Assembly: GCF_003268475.1 (NCBI RefSeq)
Contig: NZ_MCIF01000002.1
Location: 2,777,382 to 2,841,381, forward strand
Length of the DNA: 64,000 nucleotides
Source: Thermogemmatispora tikiterensis
Lineage (GTDB): Bacteria; Chloroflexota; Ktedonobacteria; Ktedonobacterales; Ktedonobacteraceae
Direction: 5' to 3'
Below, piece by piece: positions 7,977 to 18,000 of the stretch. How positions within the stretch are numbered: position 1 is the stretch's first letter; every line of letters begins with the position of its first letter. The notes below the pieces were generated by a model. The model ran no database searches. It was not told where the DNA came from and saw only the letters and a program-made list of their open reading frames with translations. The position numbers were made by a program, and so were the translations under genes.

Positions 7977-9362
7977 ATGGACAAGTGCCCCCGTTGTGGT
8001 GCAGAAACGCGGCCCGGGGATCGCTTCTGCTTGAGTTGTGGTCAGCCGCTGCTTCCCGCCGCTCCCGCCTATGAGCCGGCCCAGACCCCGCTCTCCGGGG
8101 GCGATGCAACCATGCCAGCGCAAGATGAGTGGGGAGCTGCGGCTCCTGGTCCACAGCCGCCGTCTTTGTCCGGCGGAGGCTGGCCCAATGCTACTATTCC
8201 TGCTTCTCCATCTGCACCAACGGAGCTGTCACCCTCTCCAGCTCAGCCTGCCGCGAGCCCTGAAGCGGCAGTGGCCACGGCGACGCCAAAAATTAACAAC
8301 CCTGCCCGCTTTATCCTGAAGTCCGAAAGCGGCGAGGTAATCCAGGAATATACCCTTGATAAAGAGGAAATTACGATCGGACGCGCTCCAACCAGCGATA
8401 TTCTCCTCTCCAAGGATAAGCTTACCTCGCGTCGCCACGCCACTGTCCGCTACGAAAATGGGCAGTATATCCTGCGCGACGAGCGGAGCGCTAACGGGAC
8501 CTTCGTCAACGGACAACAGCTTGAGGAGCTGGTTCCTTACACCTTGAAGGATGGCGACCATATTGGTATCGGCGAGCATGAGCTGATCTTCCAGGCTCCT
8601 GCCGTCAGCGTCGATGAACTGCCTACCATCAGCATTCAACCGGAGGAGATGACCTATCGGACGCGCGAAGATAGCAGTCTGACAGCCAGCTCGGTGGACC
8701 AGTTTGTGACACGCACGGAGGGCGAGTTGTCCCCTGCAGTGGTGACCGGCAGCCGATCAATCTCGTCCACCCCACCTGTGACCCCTAGCAGCGAGAGTGG
8801 CTCCAGCAGCGCGACCGTGGCCGAGCCTGTCGCAGCCAGCTCCGCGCGCGAGTCAGAGCCAGTGGCCCCCGCTTCTGCCGCCGCAGACGCCGTTCAGCCT
8901 CCTGCTTCTAGCCCTGCCGATGGCGTCACTTTCAATCGCCTGACCAGCCTGCCTCTGCCAGCTTTGCCGGATATGTCTTCCCTGATGGCAGCCCTGGCAA
9001 CCCTCGATGGTCAGGTCTCGGCTCTCCAAGAGCAGCTGAATGCAACCCAGGAGGCCCTGCGCAACCACGAGGCCGAAATCGCTCAGACGGCTAATCAGCT
9101 GCGCGCCGGCGTCCGCCGCGTGGCCGAACGCATGGATCAAACGATCGCCGATGTGGCCCGCAGCCGTGAGGCCCTGGCCTGGTCCGAGCTGATCCAGCTG
9201 ATGGAAGACGTCACAAACAATCCGCGCGATATTGAGTATGTTACACGCCTTGCCCGCAAAGCCCGCGAGCTGAATAAAGTCTTCCAGATCCATCAGAGCG
9301 TACTCAATACGCTTGCTGAGTGCAATACTTTATTGCGCGCGCTCATTGGCGAAGAGCGATAA
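7977..9362 (+). CDS. Zinc-ribbon and FHA-domain protein with C-terminal coiled coil
   Basis: 461 aa. Residues 4-21 form a zinc ribbon (C-P-R-C ... C-L-S-C). A Pro/Ala/Ser-rich linker runs to ~105. Residues ~105-205 form a forkhead-associated domain with the expected I-G-R, S-R-R-H and N-G-T-F-V-N-G signatures; FHA domains bind phosphothreonine peptides. A second disordered linker is followed by a helical region (~325-461, 'LDGQVSALQEQLNATQEALR') likely to be a coiled coil. No catalytic domain. The start at 7977 has AGGGAGGAG eight bases upstream and its own promoter. FHA proteins of this layout are usually partners of Ser/Thr kinases; one is encoded at 21215-22201, but a functional link is only inference. 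Confidence 0.85.
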   Translation: MDKCPRCGAETRPGDRFCLSCGQPLLPAAPAYEPAQTPLSGGDATMPAQDEWGAAAPGPQPPSLSGGGWPNATIPASPSAPTELSPSPAQPAASPEAAVATATPKINNPARFILKSESGEVIQEYTLDKEEITIGRAPTSDILLSKDKLTSRRHATVRYENGQYILRDERSANGTFVNGQQLEELVPYTLKDGDHIGIGEHELIFQAPAVSVDELPTISIQPEEMTYRTREDSSLTASSVDQFVTRTEGELSPAVVTGSRSISSTPPVTPSSESGSSSATVAEPVAASSARESEPVAPASAAADAVQPPASSPADGVTFNRLTSLPLPALPDMSSLMAALATLDGQVSALQEQLNATQEALRNHEAEIAQTANQLRAGVRRVAERMDQTIADVARSREALAWSELIQLMEDVTNNPRDIEYVTRLARKARELNKVFQIHQSVLNTLAECNTLLRALIGEER

Positions 9363-9401
9363 TAGCATCAAATCATAGTAAATTGAGCCTTTTCTCGAAA
9401 A

Positions 9402-10979
9402 ATGCAGGAAGCTCACTACGACGCCATCGTCATCGGCGCTGGCCTGGGGGGGTTGCTTAGCGCCGCTCAACTGCTGCAGCGCGGCAAGAGCGTAGCTCTG
9501 CTGGAGCGGCTTGATCACTGCGGTGGGCGCTTTACGGCCAAAACCTTTAAAGGAGTGCAGGTCAGCACCGGAGCTGTGCACATGGTGCCCTTTGGTAGCA
9601 GCGGGGTGCTGGCCCGCACCCTGCGGCGCCTGCAGATTCCCCACCGCCTCCTGGACGCTGATGTCTTCGGCTCCTTTCACGTGCATGGTCGCCAGGTACG
9701 CGCTCGCGGCCTCCTCGGTGTCTATCGCTTTCTGGGCCCGCGCCAGTTCTTCTGGTTTCTCCGCCTGGGCTATCTGATGTTTTTCCGCCCGCTGCCCACC
9801 AGCGAGGGCGATTTACCTTTTAGCGCCTGGTTGGCACGCCATATCAATGTCGAGCGAAACCGCGAGCTGGTGGCCTTCTTCGAGCGCATTGCCCGTTTCG
9901 CCCTCAGCCTGGAGCTGCACCAGGTCTCAACGGCTGAGGTCATTGCCACGACCAAGAACATGTTCCGCTACGGCGCACCCGGCATCGTCGAGGGCGGCTG
10001 TGGGGCGCTGGTAGCCGAGCTAGAGCGCCGTTTGCGCGAGCGGGGAGCCGCTGTGTTGCTGAGCCATGAGGTGCTGCAGATTCTGCATGCCGATGGACAC
10101 GTGACAGGCGTGCGTGCCCGCAACAAGGCAAGCGGTGATGAGCTGCTGCTCTCTGCTCCCCTGGTAGTTAGCGACATCGGTCCTCGCGCAACAACCGCCC
10201 TGGTCGAAAATCGCCAGCTACGCCAGGCCGAGCTGCTCAAGCAGCAGCGCGAGGCAGCCCAGGTCATAGCGGCGGCAGCCAGCGAGGCACCACACGCTTA
10301 CCGCGAAGCGGTGGGGCTGAAAGTTCACGTGCTCAGCGATGTTTCTTTGATCCCCCATCGCGGGATCATGTATTGCCTGGACACCCAGCGCATCGCCGGC
10401 ATTGTCCAGCCAACGAACAGCGATCCTCGCCTGGCTCCTCCTGGCAAGCACTTGCTCATCACGCATCAGGTGCTCCAGAGCGAGAATATTGAAGAAGAGA
10501 AAGCGTTGGCGATCGCTGATCTGCGCAGACTCTTCGGAGAAACCTTTGAACGACACTGCCGTATTCTGACGATGAGCGTCTATCGAGGCGAGTGGCCGGT
10601 GAATCGCCTGGCCCAGGGGAGAGATCTCTCGCCGGTCACACCTTTACAGGGCCTCTTCCTGGTGGGCGATGCCGTCAAGCCCAGCGGCTATCTGATGGTC
10701 GAGGGAGTAGCACAGAGCGTCAATTACCTGCTCGATCTCCTCGATGCTATCGAGCGCGGCGAGGCCGCTGGTCCTCTGGGCAGCCCTCACTTGCCAGTCA
10801 CGACAGCCACAGATGGCGAACGCCAGCGCCGGCCAGGCTGGTTACCATTTAGACGAGGACGGAAACGAGCGCGCTCGGGTCATGTGGTACGCCCTCCTTC
10901 CCGCCTCAATGCCCTGCGCTGGTTATGGACGGCCCCGGGCAATGCTCGTAAGCAGGTAAGGAGACCCCTCTATCCATGA
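9402..10979 (+). CDS. Phytoene-desaturase-like FAD-dependent oxidoreductase
   Basis: 525 aa. N-terminal dinucleotide-binding motif V-I-G-A-G-L-G-G-L (about residues 11-19), an 'E-R' about 20 residues on (L-E-R-L-D-H-C-G-G-R), and the CrtI-type C-terminal FAD motif G-L-F-L-V-G-D-A-V-K-P-S-G. This pattern belongs to the CrtI/retinol-saturase-like amine-oxidase superfamily, which desaturates or isomerises isoprenoids; no carotenoid genes are nearby, so the substrate is open. A basic ~50-aa tail follows the FAD motif. No Shine-Dalgarno sequence precedes ATG 9402. Its stop codon overlaps the murA start (ATGA at 10976-10979), so the two are translationally coupled. Confidence 0.8.
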   Translation: MQEAHYDAIVIGAGLGGLLSAAQLLQRGKSVALLERLDHCGGRFTAKTFKGVQVSTGAVHMVPFGSSGVLARTLRRLQIPHRLLDADVFGSFHVHGRQVRARGLLGVYRFLGPRQFFWFLRLGYLMFFRPLPTSEGDLPFSAWLARHINVERNRELVAFFERIARFALSLELHQVSTAEVIATTKNMFRYGAPGIVEGGCGALVAELERRLRERGAAVLLSHEVLQILHADGHVTGVRARNKASGDELLLSAPLVVSDIGPRATTALVENRQLRQAELLKQQREAAQVIAAAASEAPHAYREAVGLKVHVLSDVSLIPHRGIMYCLDTQRIAGIVQPTNSDPRLAPPGKHLLITHQVLQSENIEEEKALAIADLRRLFGETFERHCRILTMSVYRGEWPVNRLAQGRDLSPVTPLQGLFLVGDAVKPSGYLMVEGVAQSVNYLLDLLDAIERGEAAGPLGSPHLPVTTATDGERQRRPGWLPFRRGRKRARSGHVVRPPSRLNALRWLWTAPGNARKQVRRPLYP

Positions 10980-12343
10980 CGGACATCGCAAAGGCTGCTC
11001 CCTATTATCTGATCCGCGGCGGGACTCCCCTCCACGGCGAGGTCACGGTCAGCGGGGCCAAGAATGCTGTCACCAAGATGACGATTGCTTCGCTGTTGAC
11101 CGAGGAACCCTGCACGCTGCGCAATGTGCCGCTTATCGGCGATCTCTACCTGACCCTCAGTCTCTGCCAGGAGATGGGTTCCGAGGTGATGCTCGATGAG
11201 CAGGAGCATCTGCTCTCGATCAGAACCCCGGCCATCCACTCAACTTCAGTCTCCGCGACCATCGGCGGCCTGAATCGTATGGCAATCCTGACGGTCGGCC
11301 CTCTGCTGCATCGCTGCGGCGAGGCCGATATCCCTCTCCCCGGCGGTGACCGGATCGGGGCTCGCCCGATCGATTTCCATCTCAACGGCCTGCAACAGAT
11401 GGGCGCCACGATCGTGGAGTTGGGCGGACGCTACTATATGAGCGCTCCCCGCGGCCTCCACGGGGCCACTATTCGCTTGCCTTTCCCTAGCGTGATGGCC
11501 ACCGAGAACTTTCTGATCACGGCTTCGCTGGCCCGCGGCGTGACGATCATTGAGAATGCCGCCCTCGAACCGGAGATCATCGATCTGATCAAGTTCTTAC
11601 AGAAAATGGGCGCGATTATCGAGCAGAAGGTGGACCGCCGCATCGTCATCGAAGGAGTCCAACGCCTGCGTGGAGCTCGCCATACGCTCTTGAGCGATCG
11701 CAATGAGGCGGTCTCACTGGCCATCGCTGCCTACTTGACTAAAGGCGATATCTATCTGCGCGGAGCCCAGCAGGATACACTGCTGACTTTCTTGAATACG
11801 TTGTCCAAGATGGGCCTGCACTTCGAGGTGGAGGATGAAGGCATTCGCTTTATCGGGGATGATCGCCCGCCGCCGCCAATCGCCCTGGAAACGGATGTCC
11901 ATCCAGGCTTCATGACAGACTGGCAACAGCCCTTTACCATTCTGTTGACCCAGGCCGACGGGATTTCAGTGGTCCATGAAACGATCTATGAGGACCGCTT
12001 CGGCTACACCCACGCCCTGAAAACAATGGGAGCCCATATCGGCCTCTATACCAAGTGCCTGGGAGAAGTGCCTTGCCGCTTCCGCGAAAAGCAGTATTTG
12101 CATAGTTGCGTGGTTCGCGGCCCCACACCCCTGAACGCCGCCCGCCTGGATATCCCCGATATCCGCGCTGGCTGCTCTTATATTCTGGCCGCCCTCTGCG
12201 CCGAGGGAACTTCCGAGGTGCATGGCGTAGAGCATATCGAGCGCGGCTATGAGCGTCTGGATGAGAAGCTGCGCGCCCTCGGGGCCCAACTTGAGGTGAT
12301 CCACCCCTCAGCAGAGGATGACTCGCTGGACGCTCTCGCTTAG
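10976..12343 (+). CDS. murA: UDP-N-acetylglucosamine 1-carboxyvinyltransferase, Cys-to-Asp active-site variant
   Basis: 455 aa; catalyses the first committed step of peptidoglycan synthesis, adding enolpyruvate from PEP to UDP-GlcNAc. The UDP-GlcNAc-binding S-G-A-K-N-A-V motif has Lys29 and Asn30. The catalytic loop reads P-G-G-D-R-I-G-A-R-P: the usual Cys (Cys115 in E. coli) is Asp125 (codon 11348-11350), the substitution that makes mycobacterial and chlamydial MurA insensitive to fosfomycin. The protein is ~30 residues longer than typical MurA, partly through an acidic tail ('HPSAEDDSLDALA'). The start overlaps the upstream oxidoreductase stop by four bases. As no second murA lies in the window, it may be the housekeeping enzyme, but a paralogue elsewhere cannot be excluded. 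Confidence 0.93.
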   Translation: MTDIAKAAPYYLIRGGTPLHGEVTVSGAKNAVTKMTIASLLTEEPCTLRNVPLIGDLYLTLSLCQEMGSEVMLDEQEHLLSIRTPAIHSTSVSATIGGLNRMAILTVGPLLHRCGEADIPLPGGDRIGARPIDFHLNGLQQMGATIVELGGRYYMSAPRGLHGATIRLPFPSVMATENFLITASLARGVTIIENAALEPEIIDLIKFLQKMGAIIEQKVDRRIVIEGVQRLRGARHTLLSDRNEAVSLAIAAYLTKGDIYLRGAQQDTLLTFLNTLSKMGLHFEVEDEGIRFIGDDRPPPPIALETDVHPGFMTDWQQPFTILLTQADGISVVHETIYEDRFGYTHALKTMGAHIGLYTKCLGEVPCRFREKQYLHSCVVRGPTPLNAARLDIPDIRAGCSYILAALCAEGTSEVHGVEHIERGYERLDEKLRALGAQLEVIHPSAEDDSLDALA

Positions 12344-12348
12344 CGTCC
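12328..12348 (+). terminator. Hairpin overlapping the murA stop codon
   Basis: GGACGCT (12328-12334) and AGCGTCC (12342-12348) with a 7-nt loop; the stop codon TAG is at 12341-12343. No T-run, so only a weak candidate terminator. Confidence 0.35.
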
Positions 12349-12445
12349 GCCTGTCCCTACCTGACGCTCTCCTTCGCTCTTGCCTCCTTGCCCTGGCCCC
12401 GATCACCACCTTGCCTGGCCCTCTCCGCCTCCCCTCCCTACCCTC

Positions 12446-12474
12446 TTGACGGAGGTCAGCAAGGAGGCTATACT
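12446..12474 (+). promoter_or_regulatory. Promoter of the TetR-MFS unit
   Basis: TTGACG (12446-12451), 17-base spacer, TATACT (12469-12474): a near-consensus sigma-70 promoter. Transcription would start at about 12481, within or next to the TGAATGA palindrome. Confidence 0.75.
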
Positions 12475-12489
12475 TTCCAATGTGTTTAA

Positions 12490-12507
12490 TGAATGATTAC
12501 TCATTCA
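12490..12507. promoter_or_regulatory. TetR-type operator
   Basis: Perfect inverted repeat TGAATGA-TTAC-TCATTCA just downstream of the -10 hexamer, a classic roadblock position. The TGAATGA/TCATTCA half-sites are typical of TetR/AcrR-family operators, so autorepression by the product of 12609-13205 is likely. Confidence 0.7.
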
Positions 12508-12608
12508 ACAATCCAGTCGCGAGTGTGCGCTGGGCTGGGCTGAGCTGAGATCAGGGCCACCACGAGCACAGTACACGAGCACTGCATATTACCTGGCAGG
12601 ATCAGCTA

Positions 12609-13205
12609 ATGCCACGTAGCGAGCAAGCCAATCAACAGATACGCGATGAACGCCGTCGCCAGATCCTTAATGTGGCCGCGGAGATCTTCGCGCGCAAAGG
12701 GCTGGCGGAGACCCGCATCAGCGATATCGCCGCCGCCAGCGGGATCAGCCAGGGTCTGATCTATCGCTACTTTGCCAGTAAGGAAGAGCTGTTGAGAGCA
12801 GTGATCGCCAACGCTCTGGATCAGGTCTTGACTGGCCTGCAGGAGCTACGCGAGCAGCCAGGCACGCCCTGGGAGAAGCTCTATCGTCTGACAGCCTACA
12901 TGTGGGAAGGCATGCGTCGTCGACCGGCCTATGTCCATGTCGTGCTGCACACGCTGATCAGCGAGGCTGTACCCGAAGAGATCAGAGCGCTGGCACGGCG
13001 CTACATCCGTGAGTCGTACACTTTCTTTCGCGAGCTGATCGTTGAGGGCCAGCAGGCTGGCCAGGTGGTCCTGGCTGACCCCGAAGAGCTGACACTGCTC
13101 TATGGGTCGCTGCTTCAGGGTCTGGCCACGGGCGCCTGGTTCATGGATGAATACAGCGAGGTGCAGCTTTCCATCGAGCGGATGCTGCGCATCCTGAAGC
13201 CCTGA
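12609..13205 (+). CDS. TetR/AcrR-family transcriptional regulator
   Basis: 198 aa. Residues ~10-60 are a TetR helix-turn-helix: 'ILNVAAEIFARKGLAETRIS' then D-I-A-A-A-S-G-I-S-Q-G-L-I-Y-R-Y-F-A-S-K-E-E-L. The C-terminal ligand-binding half is all-helical with 'YVHVVLHTLISEAVPEEIRA', as in TetR_C domains. It sits 97 bases upstream of a multidrug efflux pump on the same strand, with a near-consensus promoter and a palindromic operator in front, so it probably represses itself and the pump until a pump substrate binds. AGGA precedes the ATG by seven bases. Confidence 0.9.
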   Translation: MPRSEQANQQIRDERRRQILNVAAEIFARKGLAETRISDIAAASGISQGLIYRYFASKEELLRAVIANALDQVLTGLQELREQPGTPWEKLYRLTAYMWEGMRRRPAYVHVVLHTLISEAVPEEIRALARRYIRESYTFFRELIVEGQQAGQVVLADPEELTLLYGSLLQGLATGAWFMDEYSEVQLSIERMLRILKP

Positions 13206-13302
13206 GCACCCTTGTCAGGCTGGCGGATCTGGCTGGAGCGTTAGCGATACTTAAAACCGTATGTCCTGACGTCGTGATGTAAGGAGAGAAAGGCTTACCA
13301 CT

Positions 13303-14970
13303 ATGCAGCCTGAATTGGAGCAACCGCTACCGCCATCCCCGGCGCAGCAGGAGGATCTTGTAGTCTACAGCCGCCGTCAAACGTTCGCTACCATCGGCAG
13401 TATTCTGTTGATTCTCTTCCTGGCCACGCTCGATCAAACTATTGTAGCCACCGCGCTGCCGCACATTGCCGCTGATCTGCAAGGTTTCGCCGATCTCGCC
13501 TGGGTTGGTATCGCCTACCTGCTGACGTCAACGGTCACCATTCCCATCTACGGGAAGCTTTCCGATCTATTGGGGCGCAAGCTCATCTTTCTCTTCAGCA
13601 TCGGAGTGTTTCTGATCGGTTCGGCCTTCAGCGGGCTGGCACAGTCAATGGCGCAGTTGATAGTCTTCCGCGCCCTTCAAGGTATCGGCGCCGGCGGTCT
13701 TCAGCCCATTGCCTCCGCGGTGATCGGCGACCTCTTTCCGCCACGCGAGCGCGGGAAATGGATGGGTCTGACAGGCAGCGTCTACGCGCTGGCCGCCATC
13801 GTGGGGCCGCTGGCTGGCGGCTGGCTGACCGACCACCTTTCCTGGCGCTGGATCTTCTATGTCAATCTGCCCATCGGCTGCCTGGCCCTGATCACGCTAC
13901 TCTGGCTGATGCCTCCGCTGCGACCACGGGTAGAGCGGGTCTTTATCGACTATATCGGTGCTGTGCTCGTGGGACTGGGCACGGCACCACTGCTGCTGGC
14001 CTTCTCCTGGGCCGGCAATCAGTACGCCTGGCTCTCGCCACAGATCCTCGCCCTGTTGGCAGGAGCTGCCGTTTTCCTGACCGTCCTTGTGCTCTACGCC
14101 GCTTCTCTGGAGCGCCGCGGGCAGGAACCGCTCTTTGAGCCAGGCCTTTTTCGCCGCAGCCCGCGCGTTTTCGGCATCGCCTCCCTGGTAACGATCAGCC
14201 TCAATATCGCCCTGATGGGTAGCGCCTACTACATCCCGCTCTTCATCCAGGGCGTCATTGGCAGCTCGGCGACTAACAGCGGCCTGGTGGTCATCCCGCT
14301 GGCGCTGGCCGCCATCGCCGGCGCGGTGACCACCGGGCTATCGCTCTCCCTGACGGGCCGCTACAAATGGCAGGCGGTCGCCGGGGCCGCGATCGCCCTG
14401 CTGGGCGCACTGCTGCTGCTACGCTTAAACGTGCGCTCACAGTGGGTGGATGCCCTGATGGCCATGCTGGTGCTGGGGATTGGGATGGGAGCGGGTCAGG
14501 CCGTCTATACGACGGCTGTGCAGAATGCGCTGCCGGATAAGCTCGGCCAGGCGACAGCGGCACTGGCTTTCTTCCGCCAGCTCGGAGGAACCATCAGTCT
14601 GGCTGTTCTGGGAGGCATCGTCACCTCCAGCTACGTCCCGGCTTTTCACGCCGCTCTGCCGCCGGCGCTGCGCACAGCCCTGCCTGAACGCCTCATCAGC
14701 ATCTTCGATGATCCGCTGGTCTTGCTCGCGCCCGGTAACACCCTACTACGGATTCGCGCGGCCTTCGCCGCCTACGGACCACAGGGCCTGCGCGCCTACG
14801 CAGCCCTGCTCAATGCCGTGAAAAGTGGGCTGGCACAGAGCCTGCATCAGGCTTTCGTCGCCAGTGCCCTCATCAGCTTCTTGACTCTGCTCGCCTCATG
14901 CTGCCTGAAAGAGCAGGTGCTGAGTCGCCAGCATAGCCGCAGCAGGCACATTCGACAGACAGCAGACTAG
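13303..14970 (+). CDS. DHA2-family (EmrB/QacA-like) MFS drug efflux transporter
   Basis: 555 aa, about 14 hydrophobic segments. Motif D1-like L-D-Q-T-I-V-A-T-A-L-P in the first membrane segment and motif A G-K-L-S-D-L-L-G-R-K between segments 2 and 3 mark the 14-TMS proton-antiport family. Motif C-like G-P-L-A-G-G-W-L lies in segment 5, typical of exporters. Located in the plasma membrane; substrates are usually cationic or lipophilic drugs, here unknown. Paired with the TetR gene upstream. Start ATG 13303, with AAGGAGAGAAAGG upstream. Confidence 0.9.
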   Translation: MQPELEQPLPPSPAQQEDLVVYSRRQTFATIGSILLILFLATLDQTIVATALPHIAADLQGFADLAWVGIAYLLTSTVTIPIYGKLSDLLGRKLIFLFSIGVFLIGSAFSGLAQSMAQLIVFRALQGIGAGGLQPIASAVIGDLFPPRERGKWMGLTGSVYALAAIVGPLAGGWLTDHLSWRWIFYVNLPIGCLALITLLWLMPPLRPRVERVFIDYIGAVLVGLGTAPLLLAFSWAGNQYAWLSPQILALLAGAAVFLTVLVLYAASLERRGQEPLFEPGLFRRSPRVFGIASLVTISLNIALMGSAYYIPLFIQGVIGSSATNSGLVVIPLALAAIAGAVTTGLSLSLTGRYKWQAVAGAAIALLGALLLLRLNVRSQWVDALMAMLVLGIGMGAGQAVYTTAVQNALPDKLGQATAALAFFRQLGGTISLAVLGGIVTSSYVPAFHAALPPALRTALPERLISIFDDPLVLLAPGNTLLRIRAAFAAYGPQGLRAYAALLNAVKSGLAQSLHQAFVASALISFLTLLASCCLKEQVLSRQHSRSRHIRQTAD

Positions 14971-15058
14971 TTCGACAAGTTGAGCTCGTCCGGCAGCGGG
15001 TCATGGTCGCTGTAGCGGCTCGCTTGTGGTCAGCAGGCCAGTATCGAGTAGCAGCAGT

Positions 15059-15087
15059 AAAAAGGGCCACCGAGAGCGGTGGCCCTT
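15059..15087 (-). terminator. Rho-independent terminator of the glutamate synthase gene
   Basis: Perfect 11-bp stem (15062-15072 and 15077-15087) with an AGAG tetraloop; on the minus strand it ends in TTTTT. It lies 12 bases after the gltB stop. On the plus strand it may also stop read-through from the efflux gene. Confidence 0.9.
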
Positions 15088-15098
15088 CATGTTGCTTG

Positions 15099-18000
15099 CT
15101 AGCTTCCTACGGCATCGCGTTTCTCCTCGGGATAGGCACCCAGGAAATCGCACGCCGTCTGCACTCGCTCGCGCGGCGCCACACGCCAGAAGAAGCGCTG
15201 CATATGGTCCCACTCAGCCAGGATCTGGGCCGCGCGCCAGCTATGGGTCTTCTTGCGATGGAGCACGATCAGCTTGCGCAGCGCCTCCGCCTCATCAGGG
15301 TCGTTGATGCGCTGCAGCTCGACCAGTTCGGTATTGCAACGCGGCGGGAAGACGCCCTCGGCATCGAGGACATAGGCCACACCGGCGGACATACCGGCGC
15401 CAAAGTTGATGCCCGTGCTGCCAAGCACCACCACCATGCCACCAGTCATGTACTCACAGGCATGGGCCCCCACACCCTCCACCACAGCCAGGGCACCGCT
15501 GTTGCGCACGGCAAAGCGCTCGCCCGCACAGCCCGCAGCGAAGAGCTGGCCACCAGTGGCTCCATAGAGAACCGCATTGCCCATAATGATATTCTTATGC
15601 GCAGGATAGCGCGCCGCTGGCGGCGGCATGATAATAATCTGGCCGCCTGTCATGCCTTTGCCCACATAGTCGTTGGCCTCGCCGTTGAGGATCAGGCGCA
15701 TGCCAGGCACGCAGAAGGCGCCGAAGCTCTGTCCCGCCGAGCCGTGGAAGGTGCAGGTGACGCTCACCCCTGGCAGCCCCTGATTGCCATAGCGCCGCGC
15801 GATCTCCCCCGCCAGACTGGCCCCAACCGTGCGATCGGCGTTCTGGATGCTATGCTGCGTAAAGACGCTGCGCTCTCCATTGAGAGCCTGCTCGGCCTCG
15901 CTGAGGATCTGGGCCGCCACTTGTGAACCCGGCGGCGGTGGCGCTGGCGCCACAAAGCCCCCCGCTGGTGTCGCCAGGACAGGCGCCAGTTCGATGCTCA
16001 CATCTTCGGGACACTGTAGCAAATCAGCCCGCCCGATGATCTCATCAAGACGCCGCACCCCCAGGCGGGCCAGGATCTCACGCACCTCCTGGGCCAGCAA
16101 GGTCAGATAATTGACAACCATCTCTGGCCGGCCTGTGTACTTCGCACGCAGATCCTCACGTTGGGTGGCTATGCCCGCTGGACAAGTATTTAGATGACAT
16201 TGACGCGCCATGTCACAGCCGAGCGAGACCATGATAGCGGTGCCGAAACCAAACTCATCGGCCCCCAGCATCGCCGCAATGACCACGTCACGCCCCGTCT
16301 TGAGGCCGCCGTCAACGCGTACCCGCACACGGCTGCGCAGGCCGTTGCGCACCAGCGTCTGCTGGGTCTCCGCCAGACCCAGCTCCCAGGGGATACCAGC
16401 ATGCTTGATCGACTGGAACGGTGAGGCGCCCGTGCCGCCATCGTGGCCTGCAATATGGATGTAGTTGGCATGGGCCTTGGCTACACCTGCTGCAATGGTT
16501 CCTACGCCCTTACTCGATACGAGCTTGACCCCAACGCGCGCCCGCGGATTGACCTGGCGCAGATCATAGATCAGCTGGGCCAGATCCTCGATACTATAGA
16601 TATCGTGATGGGGCGGCGGCGAGATCAAGGGTACGCCCGGCGCCGTATGACGCAAGCGAGCAATAAAGGGTGTGACCTTGTTGGGTGGAAGCTGGCCGCC
16701 CTCGCCCGGCTTCGAACCCTGTGCCATTTTGATCTCCAGCTCCTCGGCTCGCACCAAATACTCGGTGGTTACACCGAAGCGCGCGGAAGCCACTTGCTTG
16801 ATCTTGCTACTGACCGGATGGCCCTCCAGCAGCTCGTAGTACCAATCAGGATCTTCGCCACCCTCGCCCGTATTGTTACGCCCGCCAATACTGTTCATAG
16901 CGGCGGCAATGGTGCGATGGGCCTCGGGACTCAAGGCCCCCAGCGACATCGCCGAGACCACGAAGCGCGCGCGAATTGCTTCGACCGGCTCAACTTCTTC
17001 GATGGGAATGGGTTCACGCGGCACAAAGCTAAGGAGATCCCGAATGTTGGTGGGTGGACGCCCATAGACCAGCTCAGTGAAGCGACGATAGTCTTCGGGA
17101 TCGCCGCTCTGGGCCACTTTCTGCAGGGCGCGCACTACCAGCGGGTTGAAGGCGTGATACTCAGCATCACGACGATAGCGATAGTAGCCGGCCTCGGGGA
17201 GCTTGCGCCGCTGATGAGCCGCAGCGGCAGTGGCTGCCGTCCGCGAAGCCGCCACAGGTTGCTCTGCTGGCTGAGCCAGCTTCTGGTGGTGTTCGATCAA
17301 CTGGCGCGCAATCTGCTCCAACCCGACCCTGCCCGGATGGGCCGGCGAGCCAGCAAAGCAGCGCTCGACCAGAGCAGGTTCCAGGGCCACGATCTCGAAC
17401 TGGCCGCCACCGATGATGTTACGCACAGTCGAGATGCCCATGCGCGCCATGACCTTGCGCAGGCCTTCCTCAACTCCGTGGAAGTAGCGCTCAACCGCCT
17501 CCTCGGGCGTGATCGACTCCAGATGACGCTCACCGGCCAGAGCGCGCACTGTCGCCAGCGCCACGGCGGGCACAATGGCCTCCGCGCCATAGCCGAGCAG
17601 CAAGGCAATCTGATGAATATCCCAGGCGGCGCCGGTCTCACAAATCAACGACACGGAAGTACGCAGACCCTGACGGATCAGCTCCTGGTGGACCGCCCCG
17701 ACAGCCAGCAACATCGGGACAGGGACATGCTCCAGATCGGTCCCCAGATCGCTCAGAATCAAAAGGTCTATTCCCTCATGAACAGCTGCCACCGCCTCGC
17801 GCTCCAAACGCGCCAGAGCGGCCTCCAGTCCCACCGGCCCTTCAGCCAATGCGAAGGTGGCCTCCAGCGTGCGCGCCCGAAATCCCTGTCCCTCCAGATG
17901 ACGGAGCGTCTTCAACTGCGCCTCAGTCAGCAGGGGCGTCTCCAGGTGAATAAGATGGGCATGGCGCGGCGATTCGCTGAGCAGGCTTTCCCGCCGTCCC

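Noticed and set aside
9362..12343. Carotenoid biosynthesis cluster around the phytoene-desaturase-like gene
   Set aside because: No crtB, crtE or other isoprenoid gene is nearby; its translational coupling is to murA.
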